A stretch of DNA of 51,654 nt. Origin: Verrucomicrobiaceae bacterium. Its GTDB lineage: Bacteria; Verrucomicrobiota; Verrucomicrobiia; Verrucomicrobiales; Verrucomicrobiaceae. Shown in pieces: positions 42,825 to 51,398 of the stretch (its first letter is position 1; every line of letters begins with the position of its first letter). The stretch lies in contig JAIXYN010000019.1 of NCBI GenBank assembly GCA_027490195.1, positions 1-51,654 on the forward strand, read 5' to 3'. A program made the position numbers and the translations under genes. The notes beneath the pieces are model-generated. The model was given only the letters and a program-made list of their open reading frames with translations. It was not told where the DNA came from and ran no database searches.

Positions 42825-43346
42825 TCATGGTGCTGGTGGAGGCGCCGTATTGGCTGAGGAAGCGGTAGAACCGCCAAACAGCCGACGCAAAATCCGCGTG
42901 ATGAAATCGGCGGTCCTTTCTAATGGGAGTGGAAGGTAGAAATGCAAGGCTGCAAAGATGGCAAGAAGCCAACCGCCATATCCGAGTGCTGGGTTAAAGC
43001 ACGGAACCTCCATCTGCAGATCGGGATGTGTCATGGTGACTTGGAATGCAGGCTGCCATGACAAGACGGTGCATCCAATGGCGATCAAACCAAGTAGGAT
43101 GGGGAACCACCAAAATCTCAGCCAGAGCCGATGCAGTGATGGAATGAGTCGAATGGGAAGCCCCACGATGAAAAGCAGAGCAACGGCGGCTGAACTGAGG
43201 ACAACGCCGACAATAGGCTGGCCAATAATAGACTCGAAACCCTCGTAAACGGCCGCCGCCATGCCCAAGAGATAGTAAATCACCCCGAGAACCAGGGCCG
43301 AACTGGCCTGTATGGTAAACCTCACGAGATAAAGTGCTGTTCTCAC
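42825..43346 (-). CDS. Cassette 4: membrane protein
   Basis: A 173-residue protein with four hydrophobic helices (about 10-32, 44-66, 77-95 and 123-140) and a Ser/Ala/Pro tail. I recognise no family. The start at 43346 is the first ATG after the attC of cassette 3. Confidence 0.65.
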   Translation of the reverse strand: MRTALYLVRFTIQASSALVLGVIYYLLGMAAAVYEGFESIIGQPIVGVVLSSAAVALLFIVGLPIRLIPSLHRLWLRFWWFPILLGLIAIGCTVLSWQPAFQVTMTHPDLQMEVPCFNPALGYGGWLLAIFAALHFYLPLPLERTADFITRILRRLFGGSTASSANTAPPPAP

Positions 43347-43363
43347 AGGGTGTGTGTTGAGTT

Positions 43364-43458
43364 GGGCGAACGACTCGGATCAGGCGACGGCGAGCGGGAG
43401 GCGTTGCTGACACGACAGATGCCATACGAACCGTTGCCTGCATCCGTTTGGTTCGCAG
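43364..43458 (-). repeat. attC site of cassette 3
   Basis: GGGCGAAC at 43364-43371 with GTTCGC at 43451-43456; L boxes CGGATCAGG and CCTGCATCCG. Length 95 bp. Confidence 0.85.
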
Positions 43459-43476
43459 CGGATTGTGAGCGTGGTT

Positions 43477-43974
43477 TCATGACATCGAACGAAGAGTCTT
43501 TGGATCACGAGAGAACCAAGTCTCGACAAGTAGTTTTGTGGGATCTTTGGAGCCATCGTAGAAGTTCACGTCTATCGTCTCACCAGTGAGGCGAATCAGT
43601 AGTCGGTCTCCATCGACTGCCAGAATCTCAATCTGATTGTCATCACTCGATTCATGCTCGCAGTAATAGAAATTGGTCAGGCTCCCTCCTCGTGACTCGT
43701 CGTAACCATCGGGCAGAGTCCACTTACTCCCTGTCGTCAGCGATGAGTCTGATAAATCAGCATCGACAACATTGAGCTCCCACCAAGGTTCAGCATCAAG
43801 TTCCTTTGTGTCTTCGTTCAGTATCGTCCCAGGTCCAGCCCCGATGTGTATGCAAAGCGTCATGCGCTCTAGTTCGTCATCAAGGTAAAGGTTCCACGTG
43901 GCGCTGGTGATGGGGTGAACCTCACGGCCACAAAATCGATCTAGGATGAGTTCCTGATTGCTCGTTTCTAACAT
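43477..43974 (-). CDS. Cassette 3: unknown protein
   Basis: A 165-residue, strongly acidic, beta-rich protein (for example NQIEILAVDGDRLLIRLTGE). It looks like an intact small soluble domain. No family is recognised, though acidic cassette proteins of this size are often immunity-like. Confidence 0.65.
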   Translation of the reverse strand: MLETSNQELILDRFCGREVHPITSATWNLYLDDELERMTLCIHIGAGPGTILNEDTKELDAEPWWELNVVDADLSDSSLTTGSKWTLPDGYDESRGGSLTNFYYCEHESSDDNQIEILAVDGDRLLIRLTGETIDVNFYDGSKDPTKLLVETWFSRDPKTLRSMS

Positions 43975-43989
43975 GGCGGTGTAAGTTAC

Positions 43990-44082
43990 TGCGAACGACT
44001 CGGATCAGGCGACGGCGAGCGCAAGGCGTTGCCGACACGACAGGTAGCCTTCGAGCCGTTGCCTGCATCCGTTTTGTTCGCC
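43990..44082 (-). repeat. attC site of cassette 2
   Basis: TGCGAAC at the left and GTTCGCC (44076-44082) at the right; L boxes CGGATCAGG and CCTGCATCCG. Length 93 bp. Confidence 0.85.
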
Positions 44083-44104
44083 TTTGGTGGTTCGGTGGAT
44101 GTGA

Positions 44105-44542
44105 TCATGGTCTAGTTGGTGTGTAGCGGACGGAAATGAGGGCACCGCCTGAACGCTCATCATAGATGGATGCTACCACACCCCAATCGAATCTGTAAAC
44201 TCCCGAGGTGTCTCCCAAATCACGAAGGAGAACTTCATCGTGGAATGACTGCCGAGATCGCTCTCTCTGCTCACTCCACTGGCTCCAGTCTGCTCCGAAC
44301 TCGGGACGTGTCACAGTCAATGATACGGAATCTAAACGTGAGTCGTGAAATGCTGCGATGATAACCCAAGGCTCTCGCTGAATATAAACTCGGGGCAAAC
44401 GCACCGAACTCCACGGTGGCAGCGATGTCGGCACCTTTGGGTCTGTGACGGCATGCGGCATCAAGTCCTGCCGGGTCGTAAGGTGGCTGATGACGAGCAA
44501 TGGCTCATCAACGGTTATAGCACCTGTGTCTGGATCAATCAC
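44105..44542 (-). CDS. Cassette 2: unknown protein, GTG start
   Basis: Frames from upstream ATGs read through the attC, so the first usable start after it is GTG at 44542 (VIDPDTGAITVDEPLL). The 145-residue product is soluble and beta-rich (WVIIAAFHDSRLDSVSLTV), with a Trp-rich helix. No family is recognised. The true start may differ. Confidence 0.55.
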   Translation of the reverse strand: MIDPDTGAITVDEPLLVISHLTTRQDLMPHAVTDPKVPTSLPPWSSVRLPRVYIQREPWVIIAAFHDSRLDSVSLTVTRPEFGADWSQWSEQRERSRQSFHDEVLLRDLGDTSGVYRFDWGVVASIYDERSGGALISVRYTPTRP

Positions 44543-44561
44543 GGCGAGTGATGCTGAAGTT

Positions 44562-44656
44562 GGGCGAACGTCTCGGATCAGGCGACGGCGAGCGCAAGAC
44601 GTTGCTGACACGACAGATAGCCTTCGAGCCGTTGCCTGCATCCGTTTTGTTCGCCC
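44562..44656 (-). repeat. attC site of cassette 1, the best-conserved site
   Basis: GGGCGAAC (44562-44569) and GTTCGCCC (44649-44656) are perfect inverses. Inside them CGGATCAGG and CCTGCATCCG pair with a single extra base, with four-base spacers GTCT and TTTT between R and L boxes. This is the usual attC fold with an extrahelical base. Confidence 0.9.
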
Positions 44657-44691
44657 TTGATTGTGTAACCCTTCGCATAGAAAGCCGCCGG

Positions 44692-45228
44692 TTAAAACAC
44701 AGGTTGAAAGTGGGCCAGATGACTCCCTCGAATGAAGAAGTCCCAAACCGGCACATCATCGAAGTCGAAACTAACATAGATGTCCGCTTCGTCGGACATG
44801 AAAACGTCCTCCTCCATCGGTGCAACTGAAGCAACGAACGACCTACTGAACAAATCCAAGTCAACTCCGTAATCTGCAATCCCCTGCTCAAGGCGTCCAC
44901 GCATGACAGGCCAGAGTTCATGCCAGTGTTTCGATAGGTCCTCAAGGATGCTATGCGAGGCTTCAGAGTTATCGGGCGATGTGAACAGAGCCTTCCCATA
45001 CGGCTCGATTGGAAACTCGGCAGCGAATGCAATATCGCCTTCATCATCAAACTGGGCCTCAACGATTTCGATTGGAGTCATGGCAAGTAGTGGGAGGTTC
45101 TTTGGACGAACTACTTGATAAGAAACAATTCTGTCGAGTACGTCAACAACGTTATGGGGCACAGATTTGTCGAGTACCAACGGGGTGGCGAGTTCATGGG
45201 GGTTGCTTTTGGCGCAAAAGCGCGTCAT
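44692..45228 (-). CDS. Cassette 1: unknown acidic protein
   Basis: I start at ATG 45228 because it follows directly on a GTTGCCT box, the likely attI crossover; ATG at 45237 or 45081 are alternatives. The 178-residue protein is acidic, with a C-terminal strand pattern DIYVSFDFDDVPVWDFF like that of small immunity proteins. As the first cassette it should be the best expressed if the array promoter works. Confidence 0.6.
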   Translation of the reverse strand: MTRFCAKSNPHELATPLVLDKSVPHNVVDVLDRIVSYQVVRPKNLPLLAMTPIEIVEAQFDDEGDIAFAAEFPIEPYGKALFTSPDNSEASHSILEDLSKHWHELWPVMRGRLEQGIADYGVDLDLFSRSFVASVAPMEEDVFMSDEADIYVSFDFDDVPVWDFFIRGSHLAHFQPVF

Positions 45229-45229
45229 A

Positions 45230-45289
45230 GGCAACAAAATTGTTAAGTATGACGCGTATGCGTGTCATATCTTAGGCGAAAGTACGAAC
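45230..45289. other. Candidate attI site and intI promoter region
   Basis: On the minus strand GTTGCCT (45229-45235) precedes the first cassette start. Between it and intI lie TATGACGCG (45249-45257) and its near inverse CGTGTCATA (45261-45269), with a third copy GCGTCATA at 45223-45230. Integrase sites at attI have such direct and inverted boxes. This is inferred from position and layout. Confidence 0.5.
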
Positions 45290-46230
45290 ATGAAACTCGA
45301 AGACCAGCTCAAGAATGCCCTACGCCTGAAGCACTTCTCACTCCGCACGGAGGAGAGCTATGTGGGCTGGTACCGGCGCTTGGTGCTCTGGCATGGGAAA
45401 CGCCACCCGGCAGAGATGGGGGCGGCGGAGGTGGAGGCCTTCCTGACGCATCTGGCGGTAGATCGCGGCCTGGCTGCTGTGTCCCAAAACCAGGCGCTCC
45501 ATGCGCTGGTGTTTCTCTACAAGCAGGTGCTTGGCATCGAGCTGGCAGGCATCCATGCCAAGCGGGCCAAGCAGACGAAACGCATGCCCGTGGTGCTGAC
45601 CCAGGAGGAGGCAGGAGAACTGCTCAAGGGTGTAAGGGGTGACGCGGGACTGGTGTGCAAGCTGCTGTATGGCTGCGGATTGCGCGTGGCGGAGGCGCTG
45701 GCGCTGCGCGTCAAAGACGTGGACCTGCGGGGTGGCATGCTCACCGTGCGCTCTGGCAAGGGGGATAAAGACCGCGTGATCACGCTGCCCAAGACCCTGC
45801 AGCAGCCGCTGAGCGAGCACCGGGCGCGTATCGAGCCAATCCACCGGCAAGACCGTGCGGACGGGTTGCCAGGCGTGGCGCTGCCCCAGGCCTTCAAAGT
45901 GAAACAGCCTGCAGCGGCGGATTCCAGGGAAGGGTTCTGGATGTTTCCAGCTCCCCGTCCGTCGCTGGATCCACGCAGCGGCATCCATCGGCGGCACCAT
46001 CTGCATGCCATCCACATCTCGCGCGAGCTTCCAAGATGGCCGCCATCACCAAGCGTGCCGCCGTGCACAGCCTGCGCCACTCCTTTGCCACCCATCTGAT
46101 CCTGCGCGGCGTGGACATCCGATCCAATCAAACTCTCCTCGGGCACGTGGATGTGCGTACGACCGAAATCGACACCCAACTGGCCAAAGCGATGCGTGGG
46201 GAGATCACCAGCCCGCTGGATGACCGGTGA
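45290..46230 (+). pseudogene. intI: IntI-type integron integrase, frameshifted and lacking the catalytic Tyr
   Basis: The frame from ATG 45290 (MKLEDQLKNALRLKHFSLRT) has tyrosine-recombinase motifs: GCGLRVAEAL with the first Arg, KGDKDR, and the IntI-specific insert (GVALPQAF then FPAPRPSLDPRSG and RRHHLH). Near 46008-46014 the phase changes by one base; the rest (HLARASKMAAITK, then HSLRHSFATHL and LLGHVDV) is in another frame to 46230. Where the Tyr belongs (TTEIYTH in relatives) the codons read TTEIDTQ: TAC to GAC gives Asp. Both changes would abolish recombination. It is divergent from the cassettes, as in normal integrons. Confidence 0.85.
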
Positions 46231-46325
46231 GGCACTTCATCCAAAAGAGGCCGGGCATGCATGGCGCTCAGTGAAGAGCCTTGATCGTGGTTTGGACATT
46301 GAGGCATCTGGCGCGGCAGTCTGTA

Positions 46326-46452
46326 CTGGGAGCGCCGATATTTTATCGGCTCTGGGCGAATGTCCCTGATGCCTCTCGATCCAGAGAAAAGGAGTGGGTG
46401 GCCCGCGCCTCAGGGGTGCAGCACCGGAGCCGATAAAATATCGGCGCTCCCA
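46326..46452. repeat. REP-A inverted pair
   Basis: A forward hairpin at 46326-46355 and an inverted one at 46424-46452, both of the GATA/TATC form, about 100 bases apart as at 11183-11319. The gap from 46231 to 47012 holds only repeats. Confidence 0.75.
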
Positions 46453-46491
46453 GCCCTGATTCCATCTGCGCGGCAGCCTCAAAAAAACACG

Positions 46492-46886
46492 ATGCCCCGC
46501 CTGAATGGCACTCAGTGAAGAGCACGCTTCGCAGAAGGAACCACCGCAGGCCAAAGAGTCCCCGGCGCGCGGGACTCCGAGCCCGCAGCGTTGATTTGCT
46601 ACGTTTGCCCTTCGGGCTCTTTTCAGCCGTCTATCTCGCTCTGCTCGGTTCTGCAAACACGCGCGGCTCCGAATCGTCCCCGCTGCTCTCGCTGTTTCGT
46701 CCCAGATGTTCTCGTGCTTTCGATGTTCCTCCTGCAGCCACACCCGATGCGTGGAAGCGACCTGCTGCGGACTCAGGAGGTCCGCGCGCCAGGAGCGTGT
46801 GCTTCAGTGGAGACGCATTGGCTCTGCGAGGGGATGCTGAAAGGAATGACACCCCGCCTTCACTGAGTGCCATTCTTGCTAGGCAT
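46492..46886. repeat. MITE-like family 3 element
   Basis: Ends ATGCC...GAATGGCACTCAGTGAAG (left) and the inverse at the right (46852-46886), with an 18-base identical core. It carries a REP-C pair (46569-46586 and 46767-46785). The terminal ATGCC and GAATGGCACT are shared with MITE family 1. A degenerate left end also appears at 46246-46275. Confidence 0.6.
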
Positions 46887-47012
46887 TTAGTCCGCCACGC
46901 CTGCGCACGCCGCGCCCGGAGCTTTGACTCGACAACTCGCGCCGCTCCTGCTACAAGCTCGCCGAATGTCCCGTCTCCCATCCTAGGGCAGGCCCTCAAT
47001 TCCCCACCCGCC

Positions 47013-48266
47013 ATGTTCCGCCGCTTGCTCCCCGTTGTTCTATCCCTCCTCATCCTCCGCGCGCAGGCCACGCCGCCGCCGCCGGAGCTTGTCGAGCTGC
47101 AGCAGACGTATACTTTTCTCGTCGCCGAGCGCGTCGATACACCCCACGCCACCGGGGTCGAAGCCCTGAACGCCAAATTCCTCACGGCGCTGTCCACTGC
47201 CAGCGAAGAAGCCCGCAAGGCCGGGAAGCTGCCGGAAGTCCTCGCCATCGAGGCCGATAAAAAGCTCCTCGAGGCCGGGAAGCCGCCGCCTGCGACGGAC
47301 GATGACAAAACACCCGAGTCGCTGAAAAAGCTGCGTGGCATCTATCGCGGTGCCCTTGAAAAACTAGACCAGCAGCGCACCGCCTACCACGCCGCCCTGC
47401 AGCCCGCCTACACCGCCAAGCTGCAGGCTTTGGAGAGCACGCTGACCAAGGCCAACCGGCTGGAGGAGGCCAAAGTAGTCCTCGCCTATCGTGAAGCCGT
47501 GGCCGCAGGCCTGCCACCACCCGCCGCAGACGGCGGCTACACCAACACCCTCGGCATGAAGTTCGTTCCTGTCCGAGGCACCACCGTCTTGTTCGGCATC
47601 CATGAGGTGCGCTACCAGGACTACGCCGCGTATGCCGCCGACGCCCCCAACGTGAACGCCCTGTGGAAAGATCAAAAGGTCGATGGCTTCACTCCCACAG
47701 ACCACCCGGAGCAGCACCCCGTCTGGAACGTCAACTGGCACGAGGCACGGGAGTTCTGTGCCTGGCTCAGCAAGAAAGAGGGCCGGACCTACCGCCTCCC
47801 CACGGATGAAGAATGGAGCCTCGCCGTCGGTCTGGGCGATGCCGAAAAGCGCACCCAGGACTCCACCCCCGCGACCCTCAGCAACGTTCAAAACACCCTG
47901 TTTCCCTGGGGTGGTGACTACCCGCCCGCCACTGCCGACAAAGCCGGGAACTACAGCGACCTCAGCCGCAAAGCCATGACCCCCGTCACAGGCGGAACCT
48001 ACATCGAAACCTATGACGACGGCTTTCCCACCACCGCACCGGTGATGAGTTTCAAGCCCAACCCCTTCGGCCTCTACGACCTCGGCGGCAACGTCTGGGA
48101 ATGGTGCGAAGACTGGTTCGATGCCAGCCAGAAAGTGAAGGTGCTTCGCGGCTGCGCCTGGGGCAGCGAAGAGCGCCGTTTGATGCTGTCCTCCCGCCGT
48201 GGCACCGGTGCACCCGACTTTCGCTTCTTCTACATTGGCTTTCGCTGCGTGCTCGTGGCGCCCTGA
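47013..48266 (+). CDS. Exported formylglycine-generating-enzyme-like (SUMF1/FGE-sulfatase) protein
   Basis: The start is ATG 47013, giving 417 residues and a signal peptide (MFRRLLPVVLSLLILRAQA). Residues 25-160 form a coiled, Lys/Ala/Glu-rich helical region. Residues ~170-417 have the FGE-sulfatase fold: NTLGMKFVPV, HPVWNVNWHEAREFCAWLS, YRLPTDEEWSLAV, FPWGGDY, GGNVWEWCEDW, VLRGCAWGS and IGFRCV. The active-site Cys pair of true FGE is not evident, so it may be a non-catalytic or other-substrate member, which are common in Planctomycetes-Verrucomicrobia. It would act outside the cytoplasm. It ends just before the REP-B site of the RAYT unit. Confidence 0.85.
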   Translation: MFRRLLPVVLSLLILRAQATPPPPELVELQQTYTFLVAERVDTPHATGVEALNAKFLTALSTASEEARKAGKLPEVLAIEADKKLLEAGKPPPATDDDKTPESLKKLRGIYRGALEKLDQQRTAYHAALQPAYTAKLQALESTLTKANRLEEAKVVLAYREAVAAGLPPPAADGGYTNTLGMKFVPVRGTTVLFGIHEVRYQDYAAYAADAPNVNALWKDQKVDGFTPTDHPEQHPVWNVNWHEAREFCAWLSKKEGRTYRLPTDEEWSLAVGLGDAEKRTQDSTPATLSNVQNTLFPWGGDYPPATADKAGNYSDLSRKAMTPVTGGTYIETYDDGFPTTAPVMSFKPNPFGLYDLGGNVWEWCEDWFDASQKVKVLRGCAWGSEERRLMLSSRRGTGAPDFRFFYIGFRCVLVAP

Positions 48267-48298
48267 GTGCCAGCCAAAAAAAAGCAAAGATAGAGCCC

Positions 48299-48328
48299 AA
48301 AAGGGGGTCAGTGTGCAAATAGTTGACA
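48299..48328. repeat. REP-B element, left flank of RAYT
   Basis: AAGGGGGTCAGTGTGCAAAT followed by AGTTGACA. Inverted copies lie beyond the other end of the RAYT gene (49434, 49491). Confidence 0.8.
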
Positions 48329-48341
48329 AAATACACTTCGC

Positions 48342-49403
48342 TCATTCTCCGCCTGCTGCCGCCTCATCCAGGAACTCGATGAGTTCCTTCGGAGCCTGCG
48401 CGCGGACTTTTTTGCGGTCGAGTCGGCGGAGCTGCTGGCTGACGTTGGCGGCGGATTTCATGGCCAGCTTTTCGGCAAGCCATTCCTGGGTGACGGTGGT
48501 CCGGCGCCAGAGGAGATCGGCAAGGAGGAGCTTGCGGGGATCGGAGCCTTTGAGCTGGGCGACTTCGGCGGGCTTCATGCCGGCGGCTTTGAGCCCTTGC
48601 TTGAGCCAGGCTTCGGCCTGCTGCTGGCCGTGAGAGGCCACGTGGGGATCGGCGCGATAGCTGCGGGATTTGGGCGTGCGTTTGCTGACGGCGACCTCGG
48701 CGAGCTTGCGCATGGCATGGCCAAAGGCCTGCGTGCCCCAGAACCAGCCGCGGCGGAGGTGGCTGCTGCGGGCGTCGGCTTCTTCGGGCAGCGGTGGGAC
48801 GCCGCAGGTGGCGAGTTCTTCGGTGAGGGCGCGGCGGTCGAGGCGCTTGATCATCTGGCGACGGCCAGCGGCGTTGTCTTCGAGATTGAAGGCGCGCAGG
48901 CCGCTGGCGGCATCGAGCCACGTGGGCCGCTCCTTGGGCGGGAGCGCATAGCCACCGGCGAGGCTGCTCCAGCGGTAGTCCAGCACGCTCTTGCCGGCCT
49001 TGAGGCGGATGAGTTTGGCGCGCACGGGGTTGAGGTGGATGTAGTCCATGAGCGTCTGGTAGTGGTAGGCGTCGGTGCCTTCGACGATGACGGCTTTGTA
49101 GCGGTCTCCGAAGAGGCGGCCCCACTGGCTGTGCCGGACGTTGTAGCGGCGGGTGAGGGTGTTTTGCAGCCAGGACATGCCCGCGACAAGGTTGGGCTCC
49201 GGGGTCTGCAGGAAGAGGTGGTAGTGATTGCCCATGAGCACCCAGGCGTGCACGCGCCACCCGGTCATCTCGCAGGCCTGGCTGAGGGTGTGCAGGAAGA
49301 AGCGCCGGTCGGCGTCGTCATGGAAGATGGCTTCCCGACGGTTTCCCCGGGCCATGACGTGGTAGTAGGCTCCGGCGGCTTGGATGCGGATGCTGCGTGG
49401 CAT
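48342..49403 (-). CDS. REP-associated tyrosine transposase (RAYT, Y1 family)
   Basis: A 353-residue protein. The N-terminal Y1 domain shows YYHVMARGNRREAIF, the HUH motif NHYHLFLQT, and LFGDRYKAVIVEG and DYIHLNPVRAKL, with a catalytic Tyr in the QNTLTRRYN region. A C-terminal helical extension (about 230-345) has a helix-turn-helix-like segment (WLAEKLAMKSAANVSQQLRRL). RAYTs recognise and probably disperse REP hairpins. REP-B copies flank the gene as inverted repeats. It looks intact. Confidence 0.9.
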   Translation of the reverse strand: MPRSIRIQAAGAYYHVMARGNRREAIFHDDADRRFFLHTLSQACEMTGWRVHAWVLMGNHYHLFLQTPEPNLVAGMSWLQNTLTRRYNVRHSQWGRLFGDRYKAVIVEGTDAYHYQTLMDYIHLNPVRAKLIRLKAGKSVLDYRWSSLAGGYALPPKERPTWLDAASGLRAFNLEDNAAGRRQMIKRLDRRALTEELATCGVPPLPEEADARSSHLRRGWFWGTQAFGHAMRKLAEVAVSKRTPKSRSYRADPHVASHGQQQAEAWLKQGLKAAGMKPAEVAQLKGSDPRKLLLADLLWRRTTVTQEWLAEKLAMKSAANVSQQLRRLDRKKVRAQAPKELIEFLDEAAAGGE

Positions 49404-49433
49404 GGCGGGACTCTAGGGGCGGGCAGGGGATTG

Positions 49434-49522
49434 TGTCAAGAATTTGCATCCTGACCCCCTTTTGAGGAGGGCGGGGTGGTGCAGAAAAATTGTCAAGAAT
49501 ATGCACACTGACCCCCTTTTGG
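49434..49522. repeat. Two REP-B elements, right flank of RAYT
   Basis: TTGTGTCAAGAATTTGCATC then CTGACCCCC at 49434-49463, and GTCAAGAATATGCACACTGA then CCCCC at 49491-49522. Both are inverted relative to the copy at 48299. Confidence 0.8.
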
Positions 49523-49563
49523 GCTTGGCGGGCGGGCCGTTTTTTGCGGCTGCGGCTTCAGGG

Positions 49564-49825
49564 CGGTAGGGATGCGCTGTGCGCGTCCGTGGAATCCTTC
49601 GTCCCAGTGTGGGCTGCGGCCTCAGCGCGCTCCCCCTTTTCAATTACCTCCGCCTTCTGCTGTCGAAGGCCCGAAGGACGGCGCACCTTTTGGATCGCCT
49701 GCGGGCAGCACAGACCCGAAACCACGGACCCGCACAGCGGTTCCCTACGAGCCTCTCAGCACGCGCTGCTCTGGACGGTAGGGATGCGCTGTGCGCGTCC
49801 CTCGAATCCTTCCTCCCAGCGCGCG
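49564..49825. repeat. Direct repeat of ~48 bp
   Basis: GGTAGGGATGCGCTGTGCGC with the next ~25 bases appears at 49564 and again at 49778 with few changes. No gene was found between 49523 and 49965. Confidence 0.65.
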
Positions 49826-49965
49826 CTCATGACTCACACCTCCGCCTCTTTCCTGCCGCGCCGTGTTCGATTCGTGCGATGGGCTCACGCATCATCCATC
49901 TGAAAATGGAGCCCCCTTCGCCATGAAAGGGGGTGATGCGTAGCTGCAGATCTTCGGCGGCGGCT

Positions 49966-50586
49966 TCAGGGCTTCGCGAGGTCTTCGGGCAGCGCGGCGA
50001 GGCGCTCGATCTCGGTCACTTCGTGGAAGAACCACGGTTTAGTGTCCTTCACTTTGAAGATGATGGTCTTGGCGGCGTACTTGAGGCCGTCGTGCTCCTT
50101 ATAGTCGGTGAAGCGGTAGAAGTCGCCGCGCCAGTCGAGGCGGTGGAGGAGGGAGGTCTCCTTGTCGAAGTAGAAATCCATGGCGGGAGTCACGCTGCCG
50201 CTGACACGGAGACCGAAGCAGCTTTTGCCTTCGTCAGTGAGGTCGGGGATGACTTCGATCTTGGACTTCTCATCCACCAGCAGGTCAAGCGACCAAGCGC
50301 GCACGTCGTCCTTGGCAGGCTCTGCGCCGCGCTCCTTTTTGTTGATCCACCATTTGTCGGGCTGGGAGAGGATGGACTCGCGGGTCGAGCGCTTTTTTCC
50401 TGCGGCAGGCTCGGGGGTGTTGCCGAAGTGGAAGATTTCCTTGATGCGGAAAATCTTGAGCAGCCGGTCTTTGCCGCCTACCGCCGTCAGGGCTTTTTCG
50501 ACGAGCGGTTTTGGGTCGCTGCTTTGGGCTTGGGCGAAGCTGGTGATGGTGAGGGCAATGAGCAGGCAGAGGAAACGAGGAATCAT
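49966..50586 (-). CDS. Exported LolA-like protein of unknown function
   Basis: A 206-residue protein with a signal peptide (MIPRFLCLLIALTITSFAQA). The mature part begins with a helix typical of LolA/LppX-fold proteins (PLVEKALTAVGGKDRLLKI) and continues as a beta sheet (FYFDKETSLLHRLDWRGDFYRFTDY, KYAAKTIIFK). It may bind a hydrophobic ligand in the periplasm. No operon partner is present. Confidence 0.7.
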   Translation of the reverse strand: MIPRFLCLLIALTITSFAQAQSSDPKPLVEKALTAVGGKDRLLKIFRIKEIFHFGNTPEPAAGKKRSTRESILSQPDKWWINKKERGAEPAKDDVRAWSLDLLVDEKSKIEVIPDLTDEGKSCFGLRVSGSVTPAMDFYFDKETSLLHRLDWRGDFYRFTDYKEHDGLKYAAKTIIFKVKDTKPWFFHEVTEIERLAALPEDLAKP

Positions 50587-50810
50587 GGGGCGGGCTTGGG
50601 TGGAAACGGGTGCAAGTAAGGCGGCCGGCGAACTGGCAGATGCGTCTGCGTGGTCAGCATGGCTTTGAAACCAACGCCGTTGGCTTGCAGGTTCATTCGA
50701 GAGCCCCTGAATTCAAGGCGGCTGTATGGTGGAACGTAGAGTCATTTCCTCGTCGCCGCCTTGGGCAAGAAAGCCAATCTAGCGCCGCAGGCTGCAACGG
50801 CCCTAGGCGC

Positions 50811-50963
50811 GCGGACCTCCGAGTCCGCAGCAGGTGGCTCTCGCTCAAAAGAAGCCTGCCCACCCAGCGGCTGGCAAGCACGAGCGGGCACTGAGTCTGC
50901 GAAGCCGAAGAACCGCGCGGAGCTTGGGGGGCTTGCGGCGTGCTGCAGACTCGGAGTTCCTCG
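50811..50963. repeat. REP-C inverted pair
   Basis: GCGGACCTCCGAGTCCGC at 50811-50828, and an inverted, less perfect copy (AGACTCGGAGTTCC) at 50944-50963. The gap 50587-51160 holds no gene that I can support. Confidence 0.55.
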
Positions 50964-51160
50964 CGCCGAAGACGCTTGGGCCTGCGGCGCTGCTTGGCGT
51001 GATTCTTTCCTCCATCGGGTGCAGGTGCTGCAGCACAAAGGAAGTTATTCGAGAGGCGCACCAAACAATCCCAAATTCAGCGCAGAGCCCCAGCGTCCAT
51101 CCGTCGCTCGTCGGCGGGCAAAAGTCTGGCGCTGCTTCTGGGTGAAAACTCGGTGAAAAT

Positions 51161-51195
51161 TTGTCAAGAAATTGCACACTGACCCCCTTTTGGGG
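51161..51195. repeat. REP-B element
   Basis: TTTGTCAAGAAATTGCACAC then TGACCCCCTTTTGGGG, the same repeat as at 49491. It is isolated from the RAYT gene by 1.7 kb. Confidence 0.75.
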
Positions 51196-51398
51196 CTGTT
51201 TTTCGGGAGCGGCCACGCAGGCACATTCCGGGGGGGGCTCAGGGACGCACGCTCCATCTCCCGCGCTCCTTCAGAGCGCGACCTTCGGTGGGAGTGGATT
51301 TTGTGTGGATCACCCAGGGCTTGCTGCGCTGCGCCCTGGGCTGACTCCTGCGGACCTTCGGCCCGCTGCGCTTTGTTGCATGCTTGAGGGCCTTTCAA

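Noticed and set aside
39750..44656. Regularly recurring ~95 bp repeats taken as a CRISPR-like array
   Set aside because: Spacing is 400-900 bases with a gene in each interval, the repeats have attC box structure, and there are no cas genes.
48364..49454. Long frames on both strands overlapping the RAYT gene
   Set aside because: The RAYT frame has all family motifs; the others are low-complexity shadows.
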